From assembly GCA_002411015.1 (NCBI GenBank), contig DHPY01000096.1, positions 1-27,692 of the forward strand: a stretch of 27,692 nt of DNA. Reading direction: 5' to 3'. Source of the stretch: Armatimonadetes bacterium UBA5352 (GTDB taxonomy: Bacteria; Armatimonadota; Zipacnadia; Zipacnadales; UBA5352). Positions 21,811-27,692 of this stretch are shown here, piece by piece. The translations under genes and the position numbers were made by a program. The number at the start of each line of letters is the position of its first letter. The stretch's first letter is position 1. The notes below the pieces were generated by a model. The model worked only from the letters and a program-made list of their open reading frames with translations, was not told the origin of the DNA and did not search any database.

Positions 21811-22422
21811 TCAACTCCCGTACGCGCGCAGGATCGCCGGCAGATCGTTCCGAAACTGCGCCAACGCCCGCGCGCGATGACTCACCGCGTTCTTCTCGTC
21901 AGGCCGCATCTGGGCGAAGGTCGCGCCCGCGGGTGGATAGAGGAAGACCGGGTCGTAGCCGAAGCCGCCCTCGCCCCGCGGCGCGCGCGTGATGAGGCCC
22001 TCCACGTGGCCCTCCCAGCGCCCGATCTCGCCCTCCGGCGCGCAGAGCGATAGTGCGCAAACGAACCGCGCGGTCTTCTCTGCCTCGGGCACCCCCGCAA
22101 GCTCCGCGAGCAGCTTCGCGATCAGGTCCTGCTGCGTGCCGCCCTCACCGGCATAGCGCGCTGAGCGGACGCCGGGCGCGCCTCCGAGTGCATCCACCAT
22201 CAGCCCGGAGTCATCGGCCAGGCTCAGCTCACCGGTGGCGCGGGCGCAGGCAAGCGCCTTCTCGCGCGCGTTTTCCGCGAAGGTCGCTCCGGTCTCCGCG
22301 AGCTGTGGCGGGTCGTCAAGCTCGCCGAGGTGCGCCACTTCAACCGTGAGGTCGCTGAGCAGCTCGCGGATCTCGCGCACCTTGTGCGCGTTCTCGGTCG
22401 CGAGGATCAGTCGCATCGTCAT
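21811..22422 (-). CDS. rdgB: XTP/dITP diphosphatase (RdgB/HAM1 family)
   Basis: This protein of about 203 residues hydrolyses dITP, dXTP and similar damaged purine triphosphates to monophosphates, keeping them out of DNA. Family features are LILATENAHKVREIRELL at the N-terminus, ATFAENAREKA, LADDSGLMVDALGGAPGVRS and GFGYDPVFLYP, with the final SHRARAL. The start is given as ATG at 22422 to give the usual short N-terminus; a GTG at 22449 directly overlaps the rph stop (TAGTG) and would add nine residues. It follows rph in the same operon, a common pairing in bacteria. Confidence 0.94.
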   Translation of the reverse strand: MTMRLILATENAHKVREIRELLSDLTVEVAHLGELDDPPQLAETGATFAENAREKALACARATGELSLADDSGLMVDALGGAPGVRSARYAGEGGTQQDLIAKLLAELAGVPEAEKTARFVCALSLCAPEGEIGRWEGHVEGLITRAPRGEGGFGYDPVFLYPPAGATFAQMRPDEKNAVSHRARALAQFRNDLPAILRAYGS

Positions 22423-22448
22423 CGGCTTTCGGTGAGCCTCGTTCGTCA

Positions 22449-23174
22449 CTATGGCAGCACGTCGCCGAGGACTTCGCGCTGGATCTCGAAGAGGGTCCGG
22501 CAGCCCTCACGACCGAGCGCGAGCATCTCGAGAAGCTGCTTCTCGGTGAATGGCGTGCCCTCCGCGGTGCCCTGCACCTCGATGAGGTTCCCGTCGCCGG
22601 TCATGACGATGTTCATGTCGGTGCCCGCGCGGCAGTCCTCGGAGTAGGCGAGGTCGAGCATGATCTCACCCGCGACCACGCCCACCGAGATCGCCGCGAC
22701 CTGCGTCTGCAGCGGCCAGCGCTTGAGCTTGCGGTTGGTCATCAGCCAGCGGCAGGCATCCGCGAGGCAGACCCAGGCGCCGGTGATGGCGGCCGTGCGG
22801 GTGCCGCCGTCCGCCTGGAGCACATCGCAGTCGAGCTTGATGGTGACCGGGCCGAGGAGGTCCATGTTGCAGACGGCGCGCAGTGAGCGGCCGATGAGCC
22901 GCTGAATCTCGTGGGTGCGCCCGGAGACGCCCGTATCCGATGAGCGGCGGTTGCGATCGGAGGTGGCGCGCGGCAGCATGTCGTACTCGGCGGTCACCCA
23001 GCCCTGGTCGGTGTCGCGCAGGAAGCCGGGCTGGTAGTCCTCGACCGACGCGGTGCAGTGAACGCGGGTCTGGCCGAGGCTGATGAGGCACGAGCCCTCT
23101 GCGTACTTGTTGATGTTACGGGTGATGCGGCACTTGCGAAGCTCGGCGTTGGAGCGTCCATCCTCTCGCAGCAC
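22449..23174 (-). CDS. rph: Ribonuclease PH
   Basis: This 241-residue phosphorolytic 3'-to-5' exoribonuclease trims tRNA precursors. It shows the family segments GSCLISLGQTRVHCTASVED, RATSDRNRRSSDTGVSGRTH, GRSLRAVCNMDLLGPVTIKL, CDVLQADGGTRTAAITGAWV and DLAYSEDCRAGTDMNIVMTG, and its length is normal. The start is GTG at 23174, with GGAGG eight bases upstream. A longer frame exists upstream but has no family similarity. It is followed by rdgB with a TAGTG overlap. The ribosome site could be masked by a hairpin with an upstream CCTCCG (see findings). Confidence 0.95.
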   Translation of the reverse strand: MLREDGRSNAELRKCRITRNINKYAEGSCLISLGQTRVHCTASVEDYQPGFLRDTDQGWVTAEYDMLPRATSDRNRRSSDTGVSGRTHEIQRLIGRSLRAVCNMDLLGPVTIKLDCDVLQADGGTRTAAITGAWVCLADACRWLMTNRKLKRWPLQTQVAAISVGVVAGEIMLDLAYSEDCRAGTDMNIVMTGDGNLIEVQGTAEGTPFTEKQLLEMLALGREGCRTLFEIQREVLGDVLP

Positions 23175-23331
23175 GTGAAAAGCCTCCGTGGGGCACAAAG
23201 TCCGGCGGTCGTCGGAGGGGGGTTCGCCTCGGCCGGGCGGTATTCCTTGCAGGCGCGGAAGTTGCCGCAGTGCGCCTGCTGCTACGCGACGGCTCGCGAC
23301 CTCAGACACCGTGCTTGCGGCGGCCGCGCCC
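23175..23331. other. Intergenic stretch between amidase and rph, with a possible anti-Shine-Dalgarno helix
   Basis: No gene is visible. On the minus strand the rph ribosome site CGGAGG (23188-23183) can pair with CCTCCG (23218-23213) upstream. The probable rph promoter lies here, but I see no clear -35/-10 pair. Confidence 0.35.
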
Positions 23332-25002
23332 TCACATGCCCATCTCGGTCTCGAGGGTGCTGCCGGTGCCCTCCACGTACTGGCGCAGGCCCTCAACGAG
23401 GGCGTTGGCGGCCGCGGTTCGCACCTCCGGCTTCGCCAGCAGCCCCTCCTCCACGTCGGAGTTGAGGAAGAGCAGCTCAACCAGCACCGCGGGCATATCC
23501 GACTCGCGCGTAACGCAGAAGTTGGCCCACTTGAGCCCGCGGTCCTTGCGGCCGAGCGCCTTCACAAGCTGGTCATGTACGACCGCGCCGAGGCACATGC
23601 TGCGGTCGTGGTAGTAGAAGGTCTCGGTGCCGAAGCCGGTGTTGCGCGTCGGCATGGCGTTGCAGTGGATGCTCAGGAACAGGTCGGCGCTGATCCGGTT
23701 GGCGAGGCCGGGGCGGTCGTAGAGGTCCACGTAGTAGTCGCCGTCGCGGGTGAGGGTGATCTGCGCGCCCATCTGGATGAGCTTCGTCGCGACCTGCCGC
23801 GCCACGTCGAGGTTGATCTCCTTCTCGAGCAGGCGGTTACCGCGAGCGCCCGAATCGCGCCCGCCGTGCCCCGCGTCGATCACGATGCGCTTGTCGGAGA
23901 TCCGGCCGCGCTTGAAGATCACAGTGACCGCCGGGGGGCTGACCGACTCGTCCAACTCAAAGTGTATGAGCTGCTTCATCTGCAGCGTGAGCTCAGCGCC
24001 CGCGGCGCCTGGCGTGCCCGAAAGCTTCATTGCGCCCACGAACGGGCTGGCGACGCCGACCGGCCCCGTCGTTGCCGCCGGCGCGGCGTCCGGGAACTTC
24101 AGCGTGACCGTCGGCGGCTGGCTGCGCACGCTGATCTTCGGGCGCACGAGGTCGCTGAGTTCGATGCGTAGGAGCGTGGTGTCCTCATCGGGGCTGCGCG
24201 CGTCTATCCCGGTGATGAAAGGCACGCGTCGCTCGATGAGCGGTTCATCGCCGTCCAGTTGGCCGATCACCATCGAGCCTCCCAGGCCCTGCGGATGCGG
24301 CTGCCAGCGGACCTGCCCGGTGCTGCTGAGGTCCATCACCACGCGCGCGACCGGCGGGTCGTCGGTGAATTGCGCCCAGCGGACGCGCTGCACCTCGCCG
24401 CAGCTCACGAGGGTGAACTCCTGCGGCAGCTTCACCGTGGCGCCGGCGAAGTCCACGTACGCGCGCTCCGGCGCGTTCACCCGGTAGAGTGTGGCCTGCG
24501 AGCGCAGCGGCGTGGTGATCTCCACGCGCGCGCCCTCCTCGTCGGCATGGACGCGGATCGCGGTGATCGGGACGACTACGCTGAGCCGCTGGGCGGCGGG
24601 GTTCCACTGCATCCCGGCGCCGATGGCATCGAGGACCGGGCGCAGCGGGCAGACGATCTGGCCCGAGACGATGAGCGCCATCCGGGGCATTCTCACCTCA
24701 GCGCCGTTGACGACGAGGAGGTCGCTGCCGGCCTTCACGCGGACCTCGGTGCGTGCCGGCGCGACGATCTGCAGCGTGGCCTCACCGGGCGAAGTGACGC
24801 GGCACCCAAGGGCTTTCGCGATCTCCGCGGGTGGGCCAATGAGCGTGCCGGCTTCGAGCACGGGTGAGGGGGACACCTGAAGCGAGGAGCCGAGAACCTG
24901 GACATCAACCGCGGCGAGCGCCGGCACACACAGTGCCGCCGCTACCGCGACGATAGCCAACCGCTGCCTGAGGCACGCCCACGCGCCTGTCATCTGCTGC
25001 AT
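23332..25002 (-). CDS. N-acetylmuramoyl-L-alanine amidase (Amidase_3) with N-terminal wall-binding regions
   Basis: This 556-residue exported protein cleaves the bond between MurNAc and L-Ala in peptidoglycan. The signal peptide (about 1-30) ends near PALA. A copper-amine-oxidase-N-like region follows (about 35-150), then AMIN-like beta-sheet regions (about 155-350, with RAYVDFAGATVKLP). The amidase domain runs from about 371 to 540: DAGHGGRDSGARG with zinc His379, EKEIN with a zinc glutamate, SIHCNA with the second histidine, and PAVLVELLFLN with the catalytic glutamate. The start at 25002 has AAGGAG upstream. The combination of these N-terminal regions with Amidase_3 is found in several non-proteobacterial phyla. 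Confidence 0.93.
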   Translation of the reverse strand: MQQMTGAWACLRQRLAIVAVAAALCVPALAAVDVQVLGSSLQVSPSPVLEAGTLIGPPAEIAKALGCRVTSPGEATLQIVAPARTEVRVKAGSDLLVVNGAEVRMPRMALIVSGQIVCPLRPVLDAIGAGMQWNPAAQRLSVVVPITAIRVHADEEGARVEITTPLRSQATLYRVNAPERAYVDFAGATVKLPQEFTLVSCGEVQRVRWAQFTDDPPVARVVMDLSSTGQVRWQPHPQGLGGSMVIGQLDGDEPLIERRVPFITGIDARSPDEDTTLLRIELSDLVRPKISVRSQPPTVTLKFPDAAPAATTGPVGVASPFVGAMKLSGTPGAAGAELTLQMKQLIHFELDESVSPPAVTVIFKRGRISDKRIVIDAGHGGRDSGARGNRLLEKEINLDVARQVATKLIQMGAQITLTRDGDYYVDLYDRPGLANRISADLFLSIHCNAMPTRNTGFGTETFYYHDRSMCLGAVVHDQLVKALGRKDRGLKWANFCVTRESDMPAVLVELLFLNSDVEEGLLAKPEVRTAAANALVEGLRQYVEGTGSTLETEMGM

Positions 25003-25044
25003 CGCAAAGCTGCTCCTTATCTGCGTACGGCCGCGGCATCAGGA

Positions 25045-25074
25045 AGTATAGCTTGCGCGCGTCATGTTTTGCAA
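25045..25074 (-). promoter_or_regulatory. Sigma-70-like promoter of the amidase gene
   Basis: On the minus strand TTGCAA (25074-25069) is followed by 18 bases and then TATACT (25050-25045). The start codon of the amidase is about 40 bases further on. Spacing is one base longer than ideal. Confidence 0.6.
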
Positions 25075-25187
25075 GGACGCAGCAGAGATGGACGGGGTTC
25101 AGTTGCGGCGAGGCGATGGAGAAGATGATGCGGGGGAGACAGACGCTCCTCCCGCCACTTCACGCGCACCGCAGGAGGTCGCGTGCC

Positions 25188-26498
25188 TCACCGGTGCTCC
25201 GGGAACAACCGCTTTGCGCACTCGGCCACCCGCGCATAGGTCTTCGGGAGATCGATCGTCAGCAGCTTGCGGTCGCGCATCAGCACGCGGCCGTTGACGA
25301 TCGTGTCGCGCACATCCGCGGCCTGCGCCGCGTAGATCATGTGCGAGACCAGGCTGTGCCGCGGGTGCAGGTGGGGCGCATCGAGGTCCACGAGGATGCA
25401 GTCGCAGTGCTTGCCGACCTCGAGGCTCCCGATGCAGTGCTCGAGGAAGATCGCGCGGGCGCCACCGAGCGTGGCCATCTGCAGCGCCGCATCGGCCGAG
25501 ACGGCGGTTGGGTCGCCGGTGCTGACCTTCGCGATCAGCGCCGCCAGCCGCGCCTCCTCCAGAAGGTCCAGATTGTTGTTGGAGCCGGCGCCATCGGTGC
25601 CGAGGCCCACGCGAGCGCCGGCCCCGAGGAGGTCACTGGTGCGGGCGATGCCGCTCGCGAGCTTGAGGTTGCTGCCCGGGCAGTGCGCCACACCGGCGCC
25701 CTTCGCGGCTACGATCTCGATATCGCGGTCGTCGAGGTGCACGCAATGGGCGCCCAGCACGTTCACCTCAAAGAGCCCGATCGCGTCCATCGCCTGGATC
25801 GGGGTGGTGCCGTAGGTCTGCATAGCGGCGGCCACGTTGTCGGCGGTCTCCGCGAGGTGGATGTGGATCGGGACCCCGATCTCATCGGCAGCCTCGATGA
25901 CGCGCTCCATCATCTCTCGCGGAACCGTGTAGGGGGCGTGAGGCGCCAGCATCGGGTGGATGCACAGGTCATCACGCGCGGCGAACTCGCGCGTGAACGT
26001 CTTCGCCTCCTCGAACATATCCTCAGCGTTCGGGACGATCCCGAGCAGCACCCCGGCGGGGCACATGCGGATGCCGCAGCCCATGGCCGCGCGCGCGCCC
26101 ACCCGCGGCAGGTGGTACATGTCGTTGAAGCAGGTCACACCGGCGCGGAGCATCTCGGCGCAGCCAAGCAGCGTGCCCCAGTAGACATCGTCCTCAGTGA
26201 GCATCGCCTCCGCTGGCCAGATCTTCTCCCTCAGCCACGGATCGAGCGGCATGTCATCGGCGATGCCGCGGAACAGCGTCATGGCGGCGTGCGTGTGAGC
26301 ATTGACGAAGCCGGGCAGGAGCAGGCAGCCTGTGCCATCAATGCGCTCATCGGGCTCGCCTGCGGGCAAGAGTTCATCAGCGGGGCCGACGTAGGTGATG
26401 GTGCCGTCAACGGCTTCGAGCGCCCAGCCATCCTGAACGCGGCTGTCACCGTCTGCCATCGTGATGATCTGCGCGCCGTCAATACGCAAGACTGCCAT
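25188..26498 (-). CDS. mtaD: 5-methylthioadenosine/S-adenosylhomocysteine deaminase
   Basis: This 436-residue amidohydrolase deaminates methylthioadenosine and S-adenosylhomocysteine to the inosine forms in methionine salvage and SAM recycling. Metal and active-site motifs are present: GFVNAHTHAAMTLFRG (HxH), APHAPYTVP, HIHLAETADN, GAHCVHLDD, and GLGTDGAGSNNNLDLLEE. N- and C-terminal strands complete the composite domain. The start at 26498 has GGAGGG six bases upstream; a GTG two codons earlier is too close to it. It is divergent from the tRNA cluster. A similar sequence could deaminate other purine derivatives, so the substrate is the family's usual one rather than proven. Confidence 0.92.
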   Translation of the reverse strand: MAVLRIDGAQIITMADGDSRVQDGWALEAVDGTITYVGPADELLPAGEPDERIDGTGCLLLPGFVNAHTHAAMTLFRGIADDMPLDPWLREKIWPAEAMLTEDDVYWGTLLGCAEMLRAGVTCFNDMYHLPRVGARAAMGCGIRMCPAGVLLGIVPNAEDMFEEAKTFTREFAARDDLCIHPMLAPHAPYTVPREMMERVIEAADEIGVPIHIHLAETADNVAAAMQTYGTTPIQAMDAIGLFEVNVLGAHCVHLDDRDIEIVAAKGAGVAHCPGSNLKLASGIARTSDLLGAGARVGLGTDGAGSNNNLDLLEEARLAALIAKVSTGDPTAVSADAALQMATLGGARAIFLEHCIGSLEVGKHCDCILVDLDAPHLHPRHSLVSHMIYAAQAADVRDTIVNGRVLMRDRKLLTIDLPKTYARVAECAKRLFPEHR

Positions 26499-26537
26499 AC
26501 GCACCCTCCGACAGGATCTGCTGGGATGTAGCTTTCA

Positions 26538-26553
26538 CTCTGACAGATCAGAG
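26538..26553. promoter_or_regulatory. Inverted repeat near the mtaD promoter
   Basis: CTCTGA and TCAGAG (26538-26543, 26548-26553) form a perfect six-base inverted repeat with a four-base spacer. It lies four bases from a TATAAT on the minus strand (26562-26557), between that -10 and the mtaD start, so it could be an operator or a short leader hairpin. The -35 of that promoter (TTCGCC, 18 bases upstream) is weak. Confidence 0.5.
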
Positions 26554-26654
26554 GGTATTATAGCGTACGGGCCGCCGGGAGGCGAACCTGCGCGTTCCGC
26601 GCCTCGTCACAGAGAGTGTGCTGCGAGCATCGCTGCCGACCGCGGCATTGGGTC

Positions 26655-26683
26655 TTGACTCGGGTGGGGGGGTAGTGTATCAT
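26655..26683 (+). promoter_or_regulatory. Promoter of the tRNA cluster
   Basis: TTGACT (26655-26660) is followed by exactly 17 bases and then TATCAT (26678-26683). The -35 hexamer matches consensus in five of six bases. Transcription would start near 26690, about ten bases before the first mature tRNA base. Confidence 0.82.
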
Positions 26684-26699
26684 ACAGTGCACTCGGCAA

Positions 26700-26788
26700 G
26701 CCGAGGTGGTGGAACTGGCAGACACGCTAGCTTGAGGGGCTAGTGACCATTATAGGTTGTGCGGGTTCGAGTCCCGCCCTCGGCACCA
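26700..26788 (+). tRNA. tRNA-Leu (anticodon GAG)
   Basis: The acceptor stem GCCGAGG/CCTCGGC is perfect and the CCA end is encoded. The anticodon stem CTAGC/GCTAG holds the loop TTGAGGG, giving anticodon GAG. The long variable arm is of class II, as expected of leucine tRNA. It is first in the cluster, about 17 bases from the promoter. Confidence 0.95.
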
Positions 26789-26802
26789 CCAAACAGTCGT
26801 CT

Positions 26803-26861
26803 GCGGATAGTCATCCTTGCCGTAGCTTCCGTTGCACTTGTCGCTTTCGTCGCTGCCTTCC
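26803..26861 (+). repeat. Pyrimidine/GT-rich tRNA spacer with short repeated words
   Basis: The spacer between the first two tRNAs is built from repeated words such as GCCGTAGC, TTCCGTTGC, TTGTCGC and TTTCGTCGC. The spacer before the last tRNA (27394-27463) has the same vocabulary. No gene is visible in it. Confidence 0.45.
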
Positions 26862-26936
26862 GGGCGATTAGCTCAGGGGAAGAGCGCTTGCTTCACACGC
26901 AAGAAGTCGCAGGTTCAAATCCTGCATCGCCCACCA
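26862..26936 (+). tRNA. tRNA-Val (anticodon CAC)
   Basis: The acceptor stem GGGCGAT/ATCGCCC is perfect and is followed by A and an encoded CCA. The anticodon stem CTTGC/GCAAG holds loop TTCACAC, giving anticodon CAC, which reads GUG. D-arm and T-arm (GGTTCAAATCC) are normal. Confidence 0.95.
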
Positions 26937-26996
26937 TGATCGGATCAGACGGGCTGCAGGTTGGCCCGATGGCGTGAGCCGGGATGGCCGAAGCGA

Positions 26997-27072
26997 GCGG
27001 GAATAGCTCAGCTGGTAGAGCATCAGCTTCCCAAGCTGAGGGTCGCGGGTTCGAATCCCGTTTCCCGCTCCA
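26997..27072 (+). tRNA. tRNA-Gly (anticodon CCC)
   Basis: The acceptor stem GCGGGAA/TTCCCGC is perfect, with T as discriminator and CCA encoded. The anticodon stem TCAGC/GCTGA holds loop TTCCCAA, giving anticodon CCC, which reads GGG. The T-arm GGTTCGAATCCC is normal. Confidence 0.95.
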
Positions 27073-27131
27073 GAAGATCGGCGGGGCTCTGCGAGAGAGA
27101 TCGGCGGCGAGAGGGACACAATCGGTTTGAT

Positions 27132-27206
27132 GCGGGAGTAGCTCAACGGTAGAGCATCTGCTTGCCATGCAGAAGGTTGAGGGTTCGAATCCCTTCTCCC
27201 GCTCCA
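27132..27206 (+). tRNA. tRNA-Gly (anticodon GCC)
   Basis: The acceptor stem GCGGGAG/CTCCCGC is perfect, with T as discriminator and CCA encoded. The anticodon stem CTGC/GCAG holds loop TTGCCAT, giving anticodon GCC, which reads GGC and GGU. It is one of two glycine tRNAs here with different anticodons. Confidence 0.95.
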
Positions 27207-27221
27207 TCTGTTCCCCCGGAG

Positions 27222-27254
27222 GCGGGCCCGGCATTGCCCGGCCCGCTTCTTTCG
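27222..27254 (+). terminator. Likely intrinsic terminator inside the tRNA cluster
   Basis: GCGGGCC (27222-27228) pairs with GGCCCGC (27240-27246), and an inner GGC/GCC extends the stem past one mismatch to a tiny loop. TTCTTTCG follows at 27247. It lies just downstream of tRNA-Gly(GCC) and ahead of tRNA-Cys, so the last two tRNAs may be a separate or read-through unit. Confidence 0.65.
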
Positions 27255-27273
27255 TCGGTGAATAAGAGGCTTT

Positions 27274-27298
27274 CCCGCCGCGGTCTCTTTGCGGCGGG
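27274..27298 (+). other. Second perfect hairpin before tRNA-Cys
   Basis: CCCGCCGC (27274-27281) pairs perfectly with GCGGCGGG (27291-27298) across a nine-base loop. No T-tract follows, so it is not called a terminator. It could be a processing signal between the two tRNA groups. Confidence 0.45.
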
Positions 27299-27307
27299 GC
27301 GCAGTGA

Positions 27308-27383
27308 GGCGGCATAGCCAAGTGGCTAAGGCGGCGGTCTGCAAAACCGCTATTCGCCGGTTCGACTCCGGCTGCCGCCTCCA
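27308..27383 (+). tRNA. tRNA-Cys (anticodon GCA)
   Basis: The acceptor stem GGCGGCA/TGCCGCC is perfect, with T as discriminator and CCA encoded. The anticodon stem GCGGT/ACCGC holds loop CTGCAAA, giving anticodon GCA. It lies after the putative terminator at 27222. Confidence 0.95.
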
Positions 27384-27393
27384 TTCCATTTAA

Positions 27394-27463
27394 CGCCGTT
27401 GCCGTTGCTGCCGTAAGCTGTCGTTGCTTCCGCTTCTGTCGTTGCTTTCGTTGCTGCCGTAAA
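27394..27463 (+). repeat. Pyrimidine/GT-rich tRNA spacer with short repeated words
   Basis: Words such as GTTGCTGCCGTAA (twice, near 27403 and 27450), GTCGTTGCTT and GTCGTTGCTTTC recur irregularly through the spacer before the last tRNA. The same word types occur in the spacer at 26803-26861 and in the flanks of the palindromic elements (GTTGTCGTTGC at 7187 and 8199). No gene is visible. Confidence 0.5.
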
Positions 27464-27552
27464 GCCGGAGTGGCGGAACGGTAGACGCCGGGGACTTAAA
27501 ATCCTCTGAGGGTCACCCCCTCGTGCGGGTTCGAATCCCGCCTCCGGTACCA
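27464..27552 (+). tRNA. tRNA-Leu (anticodon UAA)
   Basis: The acceptor stem GCCGGAG/CTCCGGT has one G-T closing pair, with A as discriminator and CCA encoded. The anticodon stem GGGGA/TCCTC holds loop CTTAAAA, giving anticodon TAA (UAA in RNA). The long variable arm marks a class II leucine tRNA. It is the last tRNA of the cluster. Confidence 0.94.
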
Positions 27553-27590
27553 CGACACACCTGCTGCGTCCCCCAGCCTTCTTTCACGTC

Positions 27591-27692
27591 GTGGAGGGGC
27601 CGCCCGAGCGAAGCGAGGGTGAGTTCCGCTTGCGGAACTCAGCCGCTGTGCCGGCCCTGTCGTCGGCCTCTCGAACGGCGGGCCGGCACAGC
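27591..27692. repeat. Cloverleaf palindromic element, cut by the window edge
   Basis: It begins GTGGAGGGGCCGCCCGAG, has an inner hairpin GAGTTCCGC/GCGGAACTC (27621-27629, 27632-27640) with a two-base loop, and a perfect 13-base-pair long stem GCTGTGCCGGCCC/GGGCCGGCACAGC (27645-27657, 27680-27692). The right hairpin and closing GGCCCCTCC would lie beyond the window. It is downstream of the tRNA cluster. Confidence 0.82.

Noticed and set aside
25053..26531. A 492-residue plus-strand open frame opposite mtaD
   Set aside because: It is the antisense of a well-conserved deaminase and shows no recognisable domain.
26868..27389. Minus-strand frames over the tRNA cluster that read like SNPQPSAWQADALPLS
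   Set aside because: These are the familiar false proteins made by translating the antisense of tRNA genes. The tRNAs fold completely.
1..27692. CRISPR array, transposase or phage genes
   Set aside because: I saw no regularly spaced direct repeats, no transposase or integrase motifs and no phage structural genes on either strand.

Overview
The window is GC-rich bacterial chromosomal DNA of about two-thirds G+C by eye. Genes are densely packed, many start at GTG or TTG, and overlaps are short. No phage, plasmid, transposase or CRISPR locus is visible. The gene content is an amidase with copper-amine-oxidase-like and AMIN-like N-terminal parts, an NFACT protein, DinG, and sugar-processing enzymes of the Gfo/Idh/MocA, heparinase II/III, BNR, amidohydrolase and isomerase types. 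This fits an uncultured, polysaccharide-degrading lineage such as Armatimonadota or a neighbouring terrestrial phylum. That placement is an inference from gene families, not a measured result.

Layout: (1) 1-1405 carries a possible partial gene at the left edge and an ECF-type sigma factor translationally coupled to a small membrane protein. (2) 1406-12500 is a sugar/polysaccharide accessory region: a Gfo/Idh/MocA oxidoreductase, a secreted heparinase-like protein and a secreted BNR-propeller protein in one operon, two tandem paralogous amidohydrolases, a divergent fucose/arabinose isomerase-like enzyme, a TIM-barrel protein, and a broken uroporphyrinogen-decarboxylase-like gene whose pieces lie on opposite strands. 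(3) 12569-20622 holds housekeeping genes: a metallophosphoesterase, a small BON-like protein, then on the minus strand DinG, a hotdog thioesterase and NFACT, plus an SSB-like gene with its own promoter and terminator. (4) 20622-26498, minus strand, is a chain of rph, rdgB, a small zinc-ribbon-like membrane protein, a sugar isomerase and a GT4 glycosyltransferase, preceded by the cell-wall amidase and an MTA/SAH deaminase. (5) 26655-27552 is a six-gene tRNA cluster (Leu-GAG, Val-CAC, Gly-CCC, Gly-GCC, Cys-GCA, Leu-UAA) behind a strong sigma-70-like promoter.

The most unusual signal is a dispersed, non-coding, nested-palindrome element. Copies at 2655-2724 (left half), 7115-7270, 10683-10880, 11731-11853 and 27591-27692 (cut by the window edge) lie only between genes. 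The full copies fold into a cloverleaf: a GGAGGGGCC/GGCCCCTCC outer stem, a first hairpin, a long GC stem and a last hairpin. Arm sequences differ between copies while pairing is kept, and the hairpin loops of three copies are conserved (GTCGTTT). This points to selection on structure, or to a mobile palindromic repeat, and I do not recognise it as a named family.
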